A DNA stretch of 64,000 nucleotides from NCBI GenBank assembly GCA_010279815.1, contig QEOQ01000573.1, positions 913,271 through 977,270 of the forward strand, given 5' to 3'. The translations under genes were made by a program, and so were the position numbers. Shown here piece by piece: positions 45,188-56,446 of this stretch. Source of the DNA: Brachionus plicatilis. Taxonomy: Eukaryota > Rotifera > Eurotatoria > Ploima > Brachionidae. The notes under the pieces are model-generated. The model searched no databases. It worked only from the letters and a program-made list of their open reading frames with translations, and was not told the DNA's origin. How positions within the stretch are numbered: the stretch's first letter is position 1; the number at the start of each line of letters is the position of its first letter.

Positions 45188-45285
45188 CAGACTTGGGCAA
45201 AAGCCATTAAGTCAAAGTCAAGTCAAGTCATATGATTCAACTTTGAAATTTTTTTATTTCTAAAAAAGTCATTTCAAAGATTTGG
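45188..45285 (+). repeat. Fragment of the CAGAGTTG-family MITE
   Basis: CAGACTTGGGCAAAAGCC at 45188 matches the left end of the 55721 element, and GTCAAAGTCAAGTCAAGTC follows. It is directly preceded by TTAGCTCGGTAC, the LINE-tail motif, and abuts the integrase remnant. Confidence 0.5.
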
Positions 45286-45740
45286 GTATAAAAATTGATA
45301 CGAATTTAAAATAATAACGAGCAGATTCTTCGCCTGTCTTTGATTTAATTGCCATTAAAAACAAAAATTTTGTAAGCGGTTCTATAAACAAAGTTATGCT
45401 TTTGTATCCATCTTGTGTTAACGGGAGTCCAAAGACGTAGTCAATTTGCACCTTATCCATTACATCATTGATTGGTAATGGCATTGCTGGATGATCCCAT
45501 ACTGGTACTTTTTGATGCCTTATACAAACCATACAATTTGATATTATAATTTGTGTATCTTGATGCATTCTTTTCCAGTAGTATTTATTTTGTAAATCTT
45601 TATAAGTCTTTTCTACTCCAAAGTGACCTAACAGATGCGTTTCTTTAATTAAACCAGCTCTATCTTAAATCTTAGGTACTATTTTCCAATTTAAGTCCTC
45701 AAAATTTTTTCTATATAAGAGTTTGTCACCTTGTTAAGCG
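45282..45740 (-). pseudogene. Retroelement integrase remnant (Ty3/gypsy-like)
   Basis: Minus strand encodes KLLYRKNFEDLNWKIVPKI, a stop, RAGLIKETHLLGHFGVEKTY, YYWKRMHQDTQIIISNCMVC and then HPAMPLPINDVMDKVQIDYV and LTKFLFLMAIKSKTGEES. The HxxxH...CxxC zinc-binding module and the start of the catalytic core (first Asp in QIDYV) are clear. It has an internal stop and ends before the second catalytic Asp. No LTRs identified beside it. Confidence 0.8.
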
Positions 45741-45779
45741 GTACGAAATATTGAGCTTTTTTTTATTTTTTCAAAATTT

Positions 45780-46397
45780 CGGAAAAACAGTCAATATTTA
45801 CAGTTTTCGTAGCAAAAACCTAATTTTTTTTGGTCGTAGGCATCTTAGAACGAATTTACTAAAAATTACGCAATTTAATGTTATTTTACGTAATTTTACG
45901 TAAAATTACACGTTCTTTACAACTAATATTCACGTAAGATTACATATTTTAGTCGATTCTGGACCTTTTATAAAAGCACTGTACTTGGCACGTTCTTAGA
46001 CGTGTATCTGAAAACTTGTCGAGATCAAATCAAATGGTCGATTAATTATTTTTTACGAATTGACACATCATCGAAAATTTGCAAACAATACTCTAATCTT
46101 AACTTCTATGGAAATGTTCTGATTCGTTGTGATTTTTTTATATATAATTTCTGCTTAATTCTTCATGAGACCAGGGCTTATGTGAAAGGTTAAGCAATAC
46201 TCCTATTTACTATGAAAGTTAATTTAGAATTGACTTGAAATTGTTCTTACAACTGAGGCGGAAATTAGTTCTATTCAAAAATTATGTTAATCAAATTTTG
46301 TAAAAAAATCGTTGCATAATTCTAAAAAATCCAAAAATTTAGACAAGAAAAAGGCGATTTTTTAAAATAATTTAATTGACAGTAACTTCATTTGAAG
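45780..46397. other. Intergenic with Tc1-arm-like motifs
   Basis: 45870-45945 repeats TTTTACGTAATTTTACGTAA, like the arms of the Tc1 element at 11607. No exon before the ENT start codon. Confidence 0.4.
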
Positions 46398-48090
46398 ATG
46401 GGCACTGATGAAAGATCAATAGATACAATCTCTATTCAGCCTTTACTTGACTCAAATTTATCTGATGATTTAAACAACAATAGGTTTAAAGATCGTCACA
46501 ATACCCATTTAAACCAGCTAATTTCGGACCGCTTCTATTTTGTATACACTATTATGCTATTTTTTGGAATCGGCTGTCTTCTACCATGGAACGTTTTTAT
46601 AACTGCAACATCAGTATTTAATCTAAAAATTAAATAAAAATAATAATAATAATAAAAATTTTTTTTTCAAGTATTTTATTGACTATAAATTAAATAGCAC
46701 CAATTTGGACCCAAACTCAACCTATATCAAAGACTTTGAGTTTTACATTAGCAATATTGGACAAATTACTAATGTCCTAATGAATTTTGTAAACATTTTT
46801 ATCTCATTTGGAGGGTGAATTTTTTCATAAATGTTTCTAAAATAATTTAAAAATTTTTATTTTATTAGAAATCCAAAAAATCGAATACCATATACTTTAA
46901 TAGTTTGTTCATTGGTTTTACTTTACCACATTGGCTTGGCAATTGTTGATTCTTCTGAATGTAAAATTAAATAAAAAAAATATAAATTTTTTTGAATTAT
47001 TAATAATCAAGGGCCTGTATTATTTTTTTATCAAGTTTGTATTACAGTGATTATTATGTTTATTTCAACTGGTATAATGAATTCGTCAGTATTTTATTTG
47101 TCATCAATTTTTCCCAAGGAATACATCAATGCAATAATTCTAGGAAATGTACATTTCTCAAAGATTGAAAAAAAAATTAAAATTTTATTTTTTTCTCACA
47201 AAGAATTGTGCCGGATGTTTTACAGCCCTGGCCAGTATTATTTCAAAAAAAAGTATTCCAAACCTCACAATTCAAAGAACCTGAATTTAATTTTATTTTA
47301 TTTTTAAGTTACTAGTAACCTGAAAATTGCCGCAATTTATTATTTTTTTTCCGCATATGTAGTGGTAGTAATTGCCTTAGCAGGATACTTTGCAATGCAT
47401 AGAACAGTAAGTGTCAACTGAAAAAATAGGTGCTTATTTAAATAAATTTTTAATGATTCATTTTAGACATTTTATAAATATTGTACCAAATTGGATGAAG
47501 AAAAAAAGCGGCTTAGTTTACTGGAATCAAGTGGTGCTGAGAAACCTGTTCCATATTTTAAATTGATAAGAACTACTGGCTTGTATCTTTTTTGCATTTG
47601 GCTCAACTTTTTTAGTACATTGTCCATTTTTCCAGTTTTTCAAATTGAAATAAAAAAAAATAGCCAAAATTTTATAATCAGCGATGAATTTTACTTGGAC
47701 ATTGTTGTTTTTTTGACCTTTAATTTTCTTGTTTTATTTGGTAATATGTTGCCACGGTTGGTCCAGAAACCGGGTCCAAAATGGATACCAGCTGCAGTTA
47801 TTTCAAGAGCAGTTGCAGTATTTGTTCTTTTTTCCATTTCAAATTTTCGACCAGATGTGCCACATAGGATACCTGTCTTGATTACAAATGACTACGTGTA
47901 TTGGATAATTTGCTCTGTTTCGTCCCTTTTATTTGGTTATTTTACCAGTCTGCTGATGATGTATACCCCCAATTTAGTCGAAGATGAACATAAAGGTACA
48001 GTCTCAATGATTGCTGCCTTAAGCATTACAATCGGAGTTGCATTCGGTCTTCAATTTACAAAAATACTAGAGTTTATTGTTTTAAAATAA
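46398..48090 (+). CDS. Equilibrative nucleoside transporter (ENT/SLC29 family)
   Basis: Seven exons: 46398-46613, 46672-46814, 46869-46960, 47012-47148, 47204-47252, 47309-47406, 47467-48090; 452 aa against 456 for human ENT1. Introns are 54-60 bp, and every join keeps the frame. The protein carries nucleosides across membranes by facilitated diffusion. Hallmarks: GIGCLLPWNVFITAT in TM1, WPVLFFYQ and STGIMNSSVFYLSSIFP in TM4-5, a cytosolic loop after TM6 (YCTKLDEEKKRL), the CIWLNFFSTLSIFP signature, then RLVQKPGPKWIP and a GYFTSLLMMY...DEHKGTVSMIAALSI stretch in the last helices. The expected 11-helix layout is complete. I cannot tell the ENT1/2 from the ENT3-like subtype; no dileucine-type sorting signal stands out, apart from QPLLDSNL at residues 14-21, which is LL-like. 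Confidence 0.9.
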
Positions 48091-50779
48091 GTTTAGGATA
48101 TTAATTGTAATGCATTTTTGTAAAAATTTTAGAAGAATTTTGTGAATAAATGTTTTTTTGAAATTTAAAAAATTTTTTTTTTAATTTACAAAACAGATGC
48201 AAAAGCTATTCAGTTTAAACAAAAAATATTGAGCGATTGTATTTTTAATATTAAGTTTGAGTTATATCAAAATAATCATACTATCAAAATGTTTCAAATT
48301 TTGTACCAGATTCGGAATCCGGGTTCAAAAAAACTTCCAAAATTAAATTTTTATTATATTTAAGAAAAAAAAAATATTCTAGATAAAAAGAGAAAAATAA
48401 GCATTATTACAATAAAATCGAATCTTGTCCTTTAAAATACCCATTATCCCAAGTTTCATTAGATATTCTGAAATTAGAACAAAATGATGGGATTTGATTT
48501 ATTTTGAAAAGTTTAAGCCAAAACATGACTATTTGTGGTAAAAAAAATGAAATTAAATTAAAAAATTTAAAAAAAAATTCATAATGAAATTTCATACTAA
48601 ACTTACAATACAAAAAAGAAAAAAGTTAACAATTTTTCCTCTGTTTACCTTGAAAAAAATTATTTAATATTTTTTTGTCGCCTCATCGCACACACCATTT
48701 TATGAGTTAGAATATAAGCTTTCAGAATAAGTGCTCATATATATTATTCATAATAAAATTTCTGAGATATCAGTCAGAAACGAAAACAAACTTTTCTTGT
48801 TTTGAATCAAATTTTTTTTTTCGAAAATACATTGGTTCTTGCTAAAGTGAAGCGTTTCTAAAAAGCGAACATAATGGAGATTTATTCTTAAAAAAATCAT
48901 TCCCATTCCATTCAGCCCCTAGTATTCCAGCCGTTTGGTTCCGTTACATTCCATTAACCAATGCCATTCCGTTCGAGTCATTACATGCCTTCCATTACAT
49001 GGTTATGCTTTTTTACGAATGTGTTTCCATTCCATTTCTCTTTAAACCTGAAAAATTTAGTAAGCATGGAAATTTTGAATTGACGGAACCTTAATAAAAT
49101 TCATTTATAGAAAAATTTTCTTAGCTCAAATGTAATAGATAAATTTAGATGCTTAAAAAAGAAAAAAATGCCAGCTATTTTGAAAATTTTTTTTTCAAAA
49201 AAATAAAATAAATTAAAGTTTTTATGAAATCATGCGATTAAATTGAAATAAACTTCACGGTACTAAATTTTTACGTTTTTAATTCTAGAGATGAAATTAT
49301 AATACAAAATGGGCCAAACTTCGAAATGATCAGCTTGTGCTGATGGCAGATTTTAAAGATTTTTCTTTTTTGAATAATAAATTAAACGACTTTTTGATCT
49401 GTTTAGGAGAATATTGTTTTTGTCAAAAAATTGGATATTATTTATTTAAAAAAGGATTTTTTTAAACCTTTTTTTCTTTTGTGCTTTAAATTGTCGAATA
49501 TTTGATTTTTTATCAAACACTTATTGGAAAAGAATATACAAATAATCAAAAAGATTCTAATAGAAATAATAATTTTTTAATAAATAAATAAGATTGAATA
49601 TATAGGAAATTCTACAAAATTGTTCTTAATAGAGGATTTAAAATTTTTTAATTCAATTTCAAATCTGAATTAAAATAAATTAATTCAGAAAAGGAAAAAC
49701 TTGATGTTAGCTAAATTTTTAACCTTGGCTGAAAAATAAAAATTATTTTTTAAAGATTTAGAAAATTTCACATTGAGTCATCTTAAAAGGCTTTTCATGA
49801 GAAATAACGAGGAATAATTGAGATTTTTTTATGAAGACTTTAGGTTCAATTAAGAGTTAAAAGATCAACCCTTAAAATGATGAACTTTATTTATTTTACT
49901 TTTTATCTCTTGAATTTCAAAATGAACCACAATTTGTCTTATTACACAAGTAAAAATTTCAAGAAGGAAATTTTAAATGAATGTATTCATCTTAGTGATT
50001 AGGAAATGTACCATAGCAGGGTTAATTCTGAGCTATTTGACTAACAAAAACAATTTTTATTTAATTTTTTTTTAAAATAGAATAGAATTATTTTTTAACG
50101 CTAATACTATAAATATTTTTTTTTTAATTCGGCTTCAAAAACATCATTTGGTTTTTCAATAGCTCCTATTTAATTCAATATTTAAATTTTTGAATGAAAA
50201 TTTTACACTAAATTTTTAACTATTAAAATTTTAAACTTCAAATTTTAAGTTATCCGTTTTTGAATTATATTGCACTTTAAATACTTTTATTACATAAAAA
50301 TCATGCAATTCATTATTTTCAATTTGAGAATTTTTTATATTAAATTTATCAATTAATTAATCTCTTTAATTTTTGATAACAAAAAAATCTATTAAATAAA
50401 CAAAAAATTACTGCTTTAATTAATAAATAAAAATCAAAAGGCTTATTGGAAAACTTGAACACATGAACAGTTGATTACTTCGGAATTTGAAGTTTCAATT
50501 AAGTCCTTATCATTTCTAATTTTAAATTAAAAATAATTATAACTTCATAAAATATTGATCTCTTTGATTTTATTCAGTTAATTTCGAAATCCTGATTATT
50601 CAATTAATTTTATTTTGTTTTTTAAACATTTAAAATAAGATTTTGAATTGAATAATTCAAAATTGGCCTAAACATTTGTTTAAGCAAATTTTGAAACATC
50701 TACATAAATTTTTTTATTTATAATATTTTATTTAACTTGAGCTTCATAATTCTAGAAATCTTATCTTTGTTTTAAAAAA
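48091..50779. other. Intergenic; degenerate CATTCC-type repeat
   Basis: No exon supported. 48900-49040 carries many spaced copies of CCATTCC/ATTCCATT, a degenerate simple repeat. The rest is AT-rich. Confidence 0.4.
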
Positions 50780-51721
50780 ATGGAAAATATTGCCAAAAAT
50801 TTAAAAAATGTTTTGGAAAAAATTGAGGAATCCAAAAAAGTTTCATCCAATGCTGAAGGACAAGTTCGATTAGTTGCTGTTTCGAAACTTAAGTCTATTG
50901 AACATATAATAGCAGCTTATCAAGTTGGTCAAAGACATTTTGGAGAAAACTATGTTCAAGAACTTGAAGAAAAATCACAGTCAGAAAAGCTTCAAAATTC
51001 GTGCCCTGAAATTAAATGGCATTTTATCGGCCATCTTCAAAGCAATAAAGCAAAAAAAGTTATTTGTTAGCATCTAAAAAATAAATTATAAATCATCTTT
51101 TTAATAAATAATTCAAGGTTTACCAAATATTTTTGTGATTGAAACAGTTGACTCAGTTAAATTGGCCGATATTTTAAACAACGCTTCGAAAACATCTAAT
51201 AAAATCATGAATATAATGATACAAATTAATACCAGTAATGAACCACGTAAGTTCATTTGAATGTTTTTTAATTGTTGATAAATAAAACTTAAATTTAGAG
51301 AAAAGCGGGATAATTCCTTCAGAGTTAGAACAAGTTTACGCACATATTAAAAATAGCTGCCAAAACTTAAACATTTTAGGACTAATGACAATTGGTTCAT
51401 ATGAACAATCTACTAATGTAGATGATTTAAACACTGATTTCAAGGTATAATACAGTTGATGAATTATATTGTTTTATATTTTTTTAAATTAGAATTTAAT
51501 TGAATGTAAAAATAAATTAGTCGAAAAATTTGCGATAAATCCAAATTCAATTGAACTCAGCATGGGAATGTCACATGATTTTGATCAAGCGGTAAACGAT
51601 TTTTGTTTATTTATTTTTTCGATCTTGCTTCACTTTAATTTTTATTAATTAAAGGAAAAATACTGGGATTATGTACCAAATAATAGAAAAAAATTTAGAT
51701 TATTTTTGATTAAAAATATTT
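50780..51721 (+). CDS. PLPBP: Pyridoxal-phosphate homeostasis protein (YggS/PLPBP), aberrant C-terminus
   Basis: Exons 50780-51065, 51118-51246, 51299-51444, 51493-51591 and perhaps 51655-51721. It binds PLP on a TIM-like barrel and buffers its level. Conserved: LVAVSKLKS (PLP Lys), [58 protein letters not shown] and [13 protein letters not shown]. The usual final block (GSxxVRIGxxIFG, which helps hold the PLP phosphate) is not found: after the last clear exon, the only open continuation is [20 protein letters not shown] and a stop. Either a terminal exon is divergent, the gene is damaged, or the assembly has an error there. Without that exon the protein is about 220 aa. Confidence 0.8.
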
Positions 51722-53083
51722 AATTAAGAATCAGGCTAAACGTATCCTATTAAGAAGTTATTATTTTTTTAAATTAAAAATAAATTTACAAAATTTAAAT
51801 TTAATATTGAGAATTTTTAGCAACAATAGAACGAGTTTTTTCTGATTATTATTAAAAATATTTTTAAAACTTAATTAAACAAGAAAATTGGTCAAAACAA
51901 AAAAATCAAAAGTCAGAGACAAAAAAGAAAATTTTTAAAACGACAATACTTTTATCTCTTTTAGATATTTTAAAAACTGAGTCAGATGTTGACAAAAGTT
52001 ACAGTTCTTAGTAAAGTGATCAGGATAAATGAATGACATATTTGTTTTAATTTTTCTCGATCATAACTAAAGGAAAAAAAATTAGTATCTGAAATTTTAA
52101 ATTTTATGATACAAATTTTTGTCTAAAACATTTGGTTAGATTTAGTTTTTAAATTGAATTACTGATTTAGTAATCAAAAAGTGATCGTATCTACAAATTA
52201 TTTTTTACCAACTTTAAAAACATATTGAAAATATTCTTATATTTTTTTAAAAGATTTTATTTTGAAACTAAAAAAGGCTTTGTTTTCGCATTTACTAATT
52301 AATTTGTGTAATGAATATATACTTTATTATGAAAATATTTTTTACCTCATTGGTCATTTCTTGTTGAATTGATAAAAATAGAAAGTAAGGTTCCAGAAAT
52401 TGAAAACTTAAGTGCTATCCGAATTTCTATTTTTTTACTTTAAATTCGTAAACTAAGTCCTTTGAAACCCTATAATTCATTTTTTTTTTGGGGAACTAAA
52501 AAAAATTTATATTATATCCAGGTGTCTAAAAAGAACTAACCCTTTAGAAAGTTGTAGGTCTTTCAGACTCAATTACTCAAAGATAAAATTGAAATCTTTT
52601 TTAGAATTATATATATTCTGAAAGAGTATAAAATTTTCTACATCCTGGTACATAGTTTTGTTTGAAAAAAAGGGTGTGCCAATTTTTATTATTGAAAAAA
52701 ATCCAAAAAGAAAACTTTTTTTCAGTTTAATCGTATGTAGTCCCAAAAAAAAATGAATTTTAGGGTTTCAAAGGACGTAGTTTACGAATTTAAAGTCAAA
52801 ATTAGAAATTCAGATAACACTTATGTTTTTAATTTCTGGAACCTTACATATTTATTACAAAATTATTTCCTATAATAAGGTATTTTTATAAAGACATTTA
52901 TTTAAAGACAAATTAAAATTTATTTTGTTCCTAAATTAGTTTTTTCTTTATCTGAACTAGTTGCGATATTTAATTGAACCTTCAGGCCAAATTTCAATAA
53001 CTTCCAATATCAAAACTAGTTCAGATAAAGAAACAACTAATGTAACTACTGTACAGTAAAATCAATTAACACCAAAGAGACGT
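51722..53083. other. Intergenic, contains one inverted-repeat element
   Basis: No exon supported between the PLPBP-like gene and the 53084 repeat, apart from the fold-back element at 52385-52847. Confidence 0.4.
52385..52847. mobile_element. Inverted-repeat MITE, 463 bp
   Basis: Ends GTAAGGTTCCAGAAATT and its inverse. The arms match for about 150 bp (AAGTG(C/T)TATC(C/T)GAATTTCT, AATTCGTAAACTA, GTCCTTTGAAACCCT). The interior has no ORF. No clear target duplication. Confidence 0.65.
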
Positions 53084-53515
53084 GGCAGAAAAAGGCTACC
53101 TCGGGACGAAAATGGTAAAATTATTAGGCAAAATTATCAATAAATGTTTAAACACAGTTTTTTAAGCCTATTAAATCGAATTTTTTATTTAACTTTTACT
53201 CTTAGAATAAAGACAAAAATTAGAATAAAGGTTAATTTTTTTTAATTTCGAATTTAACTCCACAATCTTTGAGTTTATTCCATAAGAAATTCGAAATTAT
53301 TCTAAGAAAAAAAGCAAACTTTTGCGCTAATTCTTAGTTTAAAGTCAGGAGTCAAGGCTTATTGAAGGAGCTTAAGCTCGGTACAGTTAACAAATAAATA
53401 AATAATAATTATTCTAAAAAAATAAATAATTTTATAACATGGCTTTGATAGTATTAGTTCCATATAGAATAAACCCAAATTTTGACAGTATTCCAAGAGT
53501 AGTGGTCACGAGTTT
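53084..53515. repeat. Second copy of the 601-bp element, left arm missing
   Basis: It starts in the interior, with CCAAAGAGACGTGGCAGAAA (frame: PKRRGRKRLPRDENGKIIRQ, an AT-hook-like peptide more intact than in copy 1), and ends with the right arm to GAGTTTACGA near 53519. The left arm is absent. The right arm is broken by a 45-bp insertion (53364-53408). Confidence 0.65.
53364..53408 (+). mobile_element. 45-bp LINE/SINE 3'-tail insertion with target duplication
   Basis: GAAGGAGCTTAAGCTCGGTA + CAGTTAAC and an (AAAT)n-type tail are inserted into the element arm, flanked by TTATT on both sides (53359-53363 and 53409-53413). The uninterrupted arm at 10058-10075 shows the empty site. An extremely 5'-truncated retroposed copy is the best explanation. 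Confidence 0.7.
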
Positions 53516-53519
53516 ACGA

Positions 53520-54568
53520 CCTTGATTTCAGAAAAAAAAATTAAATATTAGTCATTTAAAAAAAAATCATAATTTTGTAATTGATTATTAAAATTTAATT
53601 AAAATTTAATTTTTTAAGGTAAAAATGGGAAGTACAAATGTGCGTGTTGGCAGTTTGATATTCGGAAGTCGATAAAAACTTAAAATCAAAATCAAAGACA
53701 TTTTATCGGGCATTTAAATCTAAAAATTTCAATCGATTTACTTAATGCTAGTGAATGCATTCTTTGATTTGAAAATTATAATTTTGTCGTTTATTGTCCT
53801 CAAAATTTAAAAAAAAACAAAATAATTTTTTCTTTTTTTGATTCTCTTTCGTAGAAATTCCACGTATACAATTTAAAAACATTATAAATATTTTTATTTT
53901 TTTAAAGAAAAAATAAAATCAGTTATTTTTTGGATAGAGATTTTTTTAAGTCGATTTTAATAAGAAATTAAATTAAAGGAAGAAAATGTGACACATGTTT
54001 AGATGGTTAAATTACGAAAAATTTTTGCCTAAAATTTTGTTTATTTTACTTTGATCATTTGACTAATAATGGGAAATTAAAATATGGCAAATACTAATTT
54101 TTGTTGAAGATTTAAGAAAACATAGATTTCTTAGGCCTTTTTAATGCTTGATTTGTCTACAATAGAGAATTTATCTTTTGTAGATACACAATCAGTTTAT
54201 GACAACTTGATCGCGTAACCTGAGTTTTTGCAAAATTAATATTTAGAAAAAAAAATTTTACTTAAAAAAATGGAAAAAATTCAAAGCTTGATTTAATAAA
54301 AAATTTTATCTTTCGTGTACAGATTGGCCTTGTCATTAGTCTTTCTGATTTTTTCTACTTGTTTTATTTTAAAATAATTTTTCACATGGTTGATTAGACC
54401 AAAATTTTCAAGATACTTGTTCAAAATTTATTTAATTCAGCTGAATACCTCAAAAGTTTTATCACTTTATTATATTTACGATAAGAACAAATATAATTAA
54501 AACCATAAGTTCTAAATTTGTCTATTTTATTTTTCACATTTTTTAAGATTCATTTCTAAAGCTTTAAC
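53520..54568. other. Intergenic, nothing recognised
   Basis: AT-rich; no exon seen. It must include the promoter of the phosphonopyruvate decarboxylase gene. Confidence 0.4.
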
Positions 54569-56446
54569 ATGAATAAGAGTTTAGTCATTAAAAAATTTCT
54601 GTCTTTGAACAAAATTTTGGCTGGAAATTCTTTGAACTTGGTAAAATTTTCTGCACCAGCACTCATAATCCAACCGAAACGCTGGTTTAGATTGGAAAAT
54701 GGCAAGAACACGTTGAGCGTGGAAGAAGTAAGCTTTTAAATCTAAAATTTGAGATTTAAAAAAAAATTTCTCAAAAGCAAATTCAGGAGCAAAAAAAGAG
54801 AAATGAAGAAGTCCAAGATATGACCGAGTTAATTCGGGACTTTTTGGACCCTGCTGAATTTTTTAAATCTGTTCAGACCATAAGTGAAATTGACTATTTT
54901 TGCGGCGTACCTGACTCATTGCTCAAAGGTGACTTTTAAATTAAATTTTAATAGCTAATTTTTAATTTAAAAATAAAGATTTTTGTGCTTATATTTCCAC
55001 TCATGTGAAGAAAGATAAACACATAATTACTTCAAATGAAGGCGCCGCAATCGCAATGGCTGCTGGTTATCACTTAGCAACTGGAAAAAATCCAATGGTT
55101 TACCTGCAAAACTCTGGTCTGGGCAATATTGTAAATCCCGTCATGTCTTTGGCCGTGCCAGCGGTTTACAGCATTCCAATGCTGCTTTTAATAGGTTGGC
55201 GCGGAGAGCCCGGCAAAAGAGACGAGCCTCAGCACAGAGTACAGGGTCAATCGACGCCTGGAATTTTGGCTGCTCTCGGCATACCATTTCAAACTTTGCC
55301 AGATTATCAAGAGGGCGCAGAACAAGCTTTACTCACAGCCAAACAGTACATGAAAAATGCCAAAGGTCCCTATTGCTTACTGGTTCGTAGGCAAACATTT
55401 TTACCATTTAAATTTCAAAGATCGCCACCAAAATAGTAATAAATGCACATCGGGTTAAATAATTTTTTAATTTGATTTAATTAAGTAAATTTAACAGAGA
55501 GGATGCTTTGAAAATAGTGGTAGATGAACTTTCCGAACGTGATATTGTGGTAGGCACAACTGGAATGTTGTCTCGCGAGTTGTTTGAATACAGAGAAATC
55601 AAGAAACAAGGCCATGAGAAGGATTTTTTGACTGTGGGAAGTATGGGTCATTCTTCAGCAATAGCTTTGGGTATTGCCATGAACAAAAGCAAAAGAGAGG
55701 TAGAAAAATTGAGTTCTGCACAGACTTGAGCAAAAGTCAGAAAAAAAAGTCATTTTTTAGGCCTTTTCACGTTTGATGCCTATTTATCAGAAAAAAATCA
55801 GAAAAAAAAAATTCCAAGTCAAGGCTTGACTTGGAATTTTTTTTTTCTGAAAAAAGTCATTTCAAAGACTTTGAAATAAAAATGGCCGCCTAAATAACTA
55901 CATGGAATGACAAAAGACTTATTTTTAAATAATAATTTTTCAGGTCAAGTCAAAAGACTTTTTAAAAAAAAAAATTTAAAGTTAAGTCTTTTGACTTGAC
56001 TTTGACTTTATGACTTTTAAGCAACTCTGGTTCTGCATGTTCATGATGTTTTTAATTTTTTGTATTAGGTATTTTGTCTTGATGGCGATGGGTCAGTTTT
56101 GATGCATATGGGAACTATGGCAACAATCGGACAAAATGAAACAGAAAATTTTAAACACATCATTTTTAACAACGGGGCTCATGACTCGGTCGGCGGACAA
56201 CCAACTGATGCCGAGAGTGACACTTTTTCTTTTGCCAAGATAGCACTCGGATGTGGTTATAAAGATGCATTTACAGTTGACTCTGAAGAGGAAATTAAAA
56301 TTGGCATCAAACGTGTTAAAAGTTCCAAAGGTCCAATTTTAATGGAGGTTAAATGTAATCCGGGTCATCGCAAAAATTTAGGTAGACCCACTCGCAAACC
56401 AATTGAGAACAAGTCTGATTTCATGCATTTTTTGGCTATTAATTAA
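54569..56446 (+). CDS. Phosphonopyruvate decarboxylase with mitochondrial-type leader
   Basis: Five exons: 54569-54727, 54787-54928, 54979-55435, 55486-55699, 56069-56446; 449 aa. This ThDP- and Mg-dependent enzyme turns phosphonopyruvate into phosphonoacetaldehyde, the step that drives C-P bond (2-aminoethylphosphonate) synthesis. Conserved: FCGVPDSLLKDFCAYI, SNEGAAIAMAAGYHLATGK (ThDP Glu), YLQNSGLGNIVNPV, LLLIGWRGEPGKRDEPQH, TTGMLSRELFEYRE, LTVGSMGHSSAIALGIA, and the GDGSVLMHMG...IIFNNGAHDSVGGQ ThDP motif. Bacterial forms have about 380-400 aa; the extra 50 N-terminal residues are basic/Ser-rich and lack acidic residues, like a presequence. The acceptor at 55484-55485 rather than 55496-55497 is needed to avoid a stop. 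Intron 4 holds a hAT-type MITE. A PEP mutase or AEP transaminase gene is not in the window. Confidence 0.9.
55721..56029. mobile_element. hAT-type MITE, member C, inside a decarboxylase intron
   Basis: 309 bp starting CAGACTTGAGCAAAAGTC and ending GACTTTTAAGCAACTCTG, with a perfect 8-bp target-site duplication GTTCTGCA (55713-55720 and 56030-56037). Subterminal GACTTGACTT-type repeats occur throughout. Removal of element plus one duplication leaves an intron of about 52 bp, the normal size here. Confidence 0.9.

Noticed and set aside
55436..55497. Acceptor at 55496-55497 for decarboxylase exon 4
   Set aside because: It creates TA|A, a stop; the AG at 55484-55485 gives SPPKYKFNREDAL in frame.
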